Shown here: in pieces, positions 62,268 through 64,000 of the stretch | Numbering within the stretch: position 1 is the first letter of the stretch | Layout: each line of letters begins with the position of its first letter | Source of the DNA: Hydractinia symbiolongicarpus | Lineage: Eukaryota > Cnidaria > Hydrozoa > Anthoathecata > Hydractiniidae | Direction: 5' to 3' | Assembly: GCF_029227915.1 (NCBI RefSeq) | Contig: NC_079881.1 | Coordinates: forward strand, 8,246,001-8,310,000 | Length of the DNA stretch: 64,000 nt | Notes under the pieces: generated by a model | Databases searched by the model: none | Told to the model about the DNA's origin: nothing | Seen by the model: only the letters and a program-made list of their open reading frames with translations | Position numbers and translations under genes: made by a program

Positions 62268-62440
62268 CTAGTCGTTGCCCGTGGAAAAATCCACGGATTC
62301 GCCCGTCTTTTATATTTACCCGTCGCAACAAAGTGGATAAAAATATATCGCATTTGATATTCGTGTTTCCGTAACATCATTTTCTAACGCAGAGGGGGGT
62401 CCGCGCAGAGACAGACAGACAACGGCTATTATTATAGAGA
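62268..62440 (-). mobile_element. mini-Helitron, tandem copy B (173 bp)
   Basis: Minus strand: starts TCTCTATAATAATAGCCGTT and ends hairpin CCGTGGATTTTTCCACGG, then GCAACGACTAG, which touches the TCTCTA start of copy A. About 95% identical to copy A. Confidence 0.8.
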
Positions 62441-62456
62441 ATACCGAAGAAACTTG

Positions 62457-62499
62457 CACCCTCGTCCCCAAAAAGACAAAAACCCTGGGGACGAGGGTG
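62457..62499. repeat. perfect 14-bp inverted repeat, 15-bp loop
   Basis: CACCCTCGTCCCCA / TGGGGACGAGGGTG. The core CTCGTCCCCAGGG belongs to the foldback family seen at 32590-32680. Confidence 0.8.
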
Positions 62500-64000
62500 A
62501 GAAACTTGTGCAACTTCGCCGTACGTCACGATTTATTAGATATCGCTCAAAACCACTTACCAGTTAGTTAATAAAGTATTTTGGCAAAACTGCAAAATTG
62601 AAACGAAAATAGCGTTCTTTATTAACGACTTACGGCCATGCAAGTAGTTAAGCGAACCAGCTTTGCTTGGTTTAAAATTACCACGATTTCTTTCTAAAAT
62701 GATGATCAAATGATCAGAACTTAAAAATTTGGATTGTGTAATACGGCTCAGAATTGCAGAGAGAGTTTTTCTAAAGGGTCTTGAAAATTTGAAAGGAAAG
62801 TATAAGACTTAAAATGTGTTTAAATTATAGTGATATTCGAATTACGTAGATTCAAATGAGAGTCCTTTGTATGTTTTTCCCCTTTGTCTCTTACTACAAT
62901 TGGGTTAAACCTTACTTCATACATATTTCTTTTTCTTACTCGTTTCTCTCCCTCCTCATACTTACGTATAAGGTTCAAAAAGTGTATACCCACCTGGGGT
63001 AAATTCCAACTGATTTTCGGTGTGAAGGAAAGATTTTAACTTCGCAAAAAGAACAAGCGCGCGGAGAGATAGAATACCATTTAATCCATGCGTGACGATT
63101 AAAGGTTATGCGCATGCGCGTTTCACGGGGAGATTAGGCGTCATTGGGTAAAAAGGTAAAGTACCATCATAAGTATACAGTATTGAACACAAATAGGGAG
63201 ACAATCTATCTACAATTTTACGAATTACAACAAGAAATGTGTGATAAAATTTAAATCAGTTCTAATAAGGTTTGGCTTAAAAAGTAGCTTGGCTTCCATG
63301 AATAGACAGTTGCGTAACCTTCTGGAGAAAAAAAAATTGATAACAACTTCTGTGGTTTTGCAGCCCTTTTGTCAAACCCAAATTGTAAATTGTTCGAGAA
63401 TAAGAATTGATTTTTTTTATAGTTTTTTAGATTTTACTGGTAAAGAAAAATGAAAGGAAGATAAGATTATACTATTCTTTTCTTCCAAAATAGGAAGTGT
63501 AGTACTAAACAGGTAAAAACACAAGAAACATGTTCAAATTTCACTTTACACACATCATCAATTCTTAAGTTTTTCCATAAAGAATATGGAATATCAAAAT
63601 GAAGTAGAAAACGCTATACAACGCCAATCTTATTTTGTTGAACTGCGAAATTCTCTCCTGTAAAATAAAAAGATTTTATGGTACAGCTAAACCGCAAAAG
63701 TTTCTTCCACAAACAAATAATTTTTGTGTTTTCAGGGTATTTGGGAACTGAGAAGGATGTAAATTTTACGAAGGTGTGAAAACCGCTTCTATGACAACTA
63801 TTAAAATTGCTATGGAAACCAAGCCTCGCTTCCACATCTAAACATAATATAAAAAATATTTTTTTAAATAACTTTTTTATGCCAATATTATCGTTGGTAG
63901 CTATACTCTCAAAAAGTTATCATGTAAGGAAAAGCTTCTTAAGGTTAGACATGAACAAAGATGAACAAATACTGTAAAACATAAATAAATCTGTCAAAAA
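62500..64000. other. right-edge spacer, nothing recognised
   Basis: AT-rich with no gene seen. A TGCGCATGCGC palindrome (NRF-1-type site) at about 63109-63119 could mark a promoter, but no adjoining first exon was found on either strand. Confidence 0.4.

Overview
The window is animal nuclear DNA. It is AT-rich, its genes have GT..AG introns, and transposable elements of nearly every class are present as mostly short, partly decayed copies. The mix (a zinc-finger-headed retroelement ORF, pogo/Tigger elements, copia, mini-Helitrons, tRNA-SINEs) and moderate similarity to human proteins suggest an early-branching invertebrate, probably a cnidarian and perhaps a medusozoan. That assignment is inference; no species-diagnostic sequence is visible.

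Six protein-coding genes are supported. In order: MRGBP (4966-5472, +, single coding exon, chromatin); EME1 (7156-14255, +, 11 exons, partner subunit of a structure-specific nuclease); PDXDC1 (31898 down to 15460, -, 24 exons, PLP-decarboxylase-like fold without the Schiff-base lysine); TMEM11 (33152-46464, +, two exons split by a 12.7 kb intron, mitochondrial inner membrane); an unrecognised type I membrane protein (50772-52234, +, four exons); and an alpha-1,3-fucosyltransferase of family GT10 (58967-61941, +, two exons). EME1 and PDXDC1 converge. PDXDC1 and TMEM11 diverge from a 1.25 kb shared upstream region. No operon-like logic is expected and none is seen. Human proteins were compared from memory, so percentage identities are not given.

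The long introns and spacers are transposon graveyards. PDXDC1 intron 1 holds a broken Ty1/copia element lacking reverse transcriptase, itself split by a 1.08 kb TIR transposon, plus a TA-flanked MITE carrying a 52-bp minisatellite. The TMEM11 intron holds a complete 3.41 kb pogo element with matching TIRs, TA target duplications and an apparently intact four-exon DD35D transposase. Beside it lies a decayed pogo gene with a C-terminal PHD finger; a second minisatellite-bearing MITE is inserted in it at an exact TA. Both flanks of the fucosyltransferase 3' exon carry mini-Helitrons, including two copies joined head to tail at 62094-62440.

Stretches with nothing recognisable include most of 485-1036, 5473-7090, 41000-42330, 46600-47760, 54370-56480, 57511-58960 and 62500-64000. 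No rRNA, true tRNA, CRISPR or bacterial-type feature was found. The least explained items are the minisatellite-bearing MITE family, the tandem mini-Helitrons, the PHD-bearing pogo gene and the unknown six-cysteine membrane protein.
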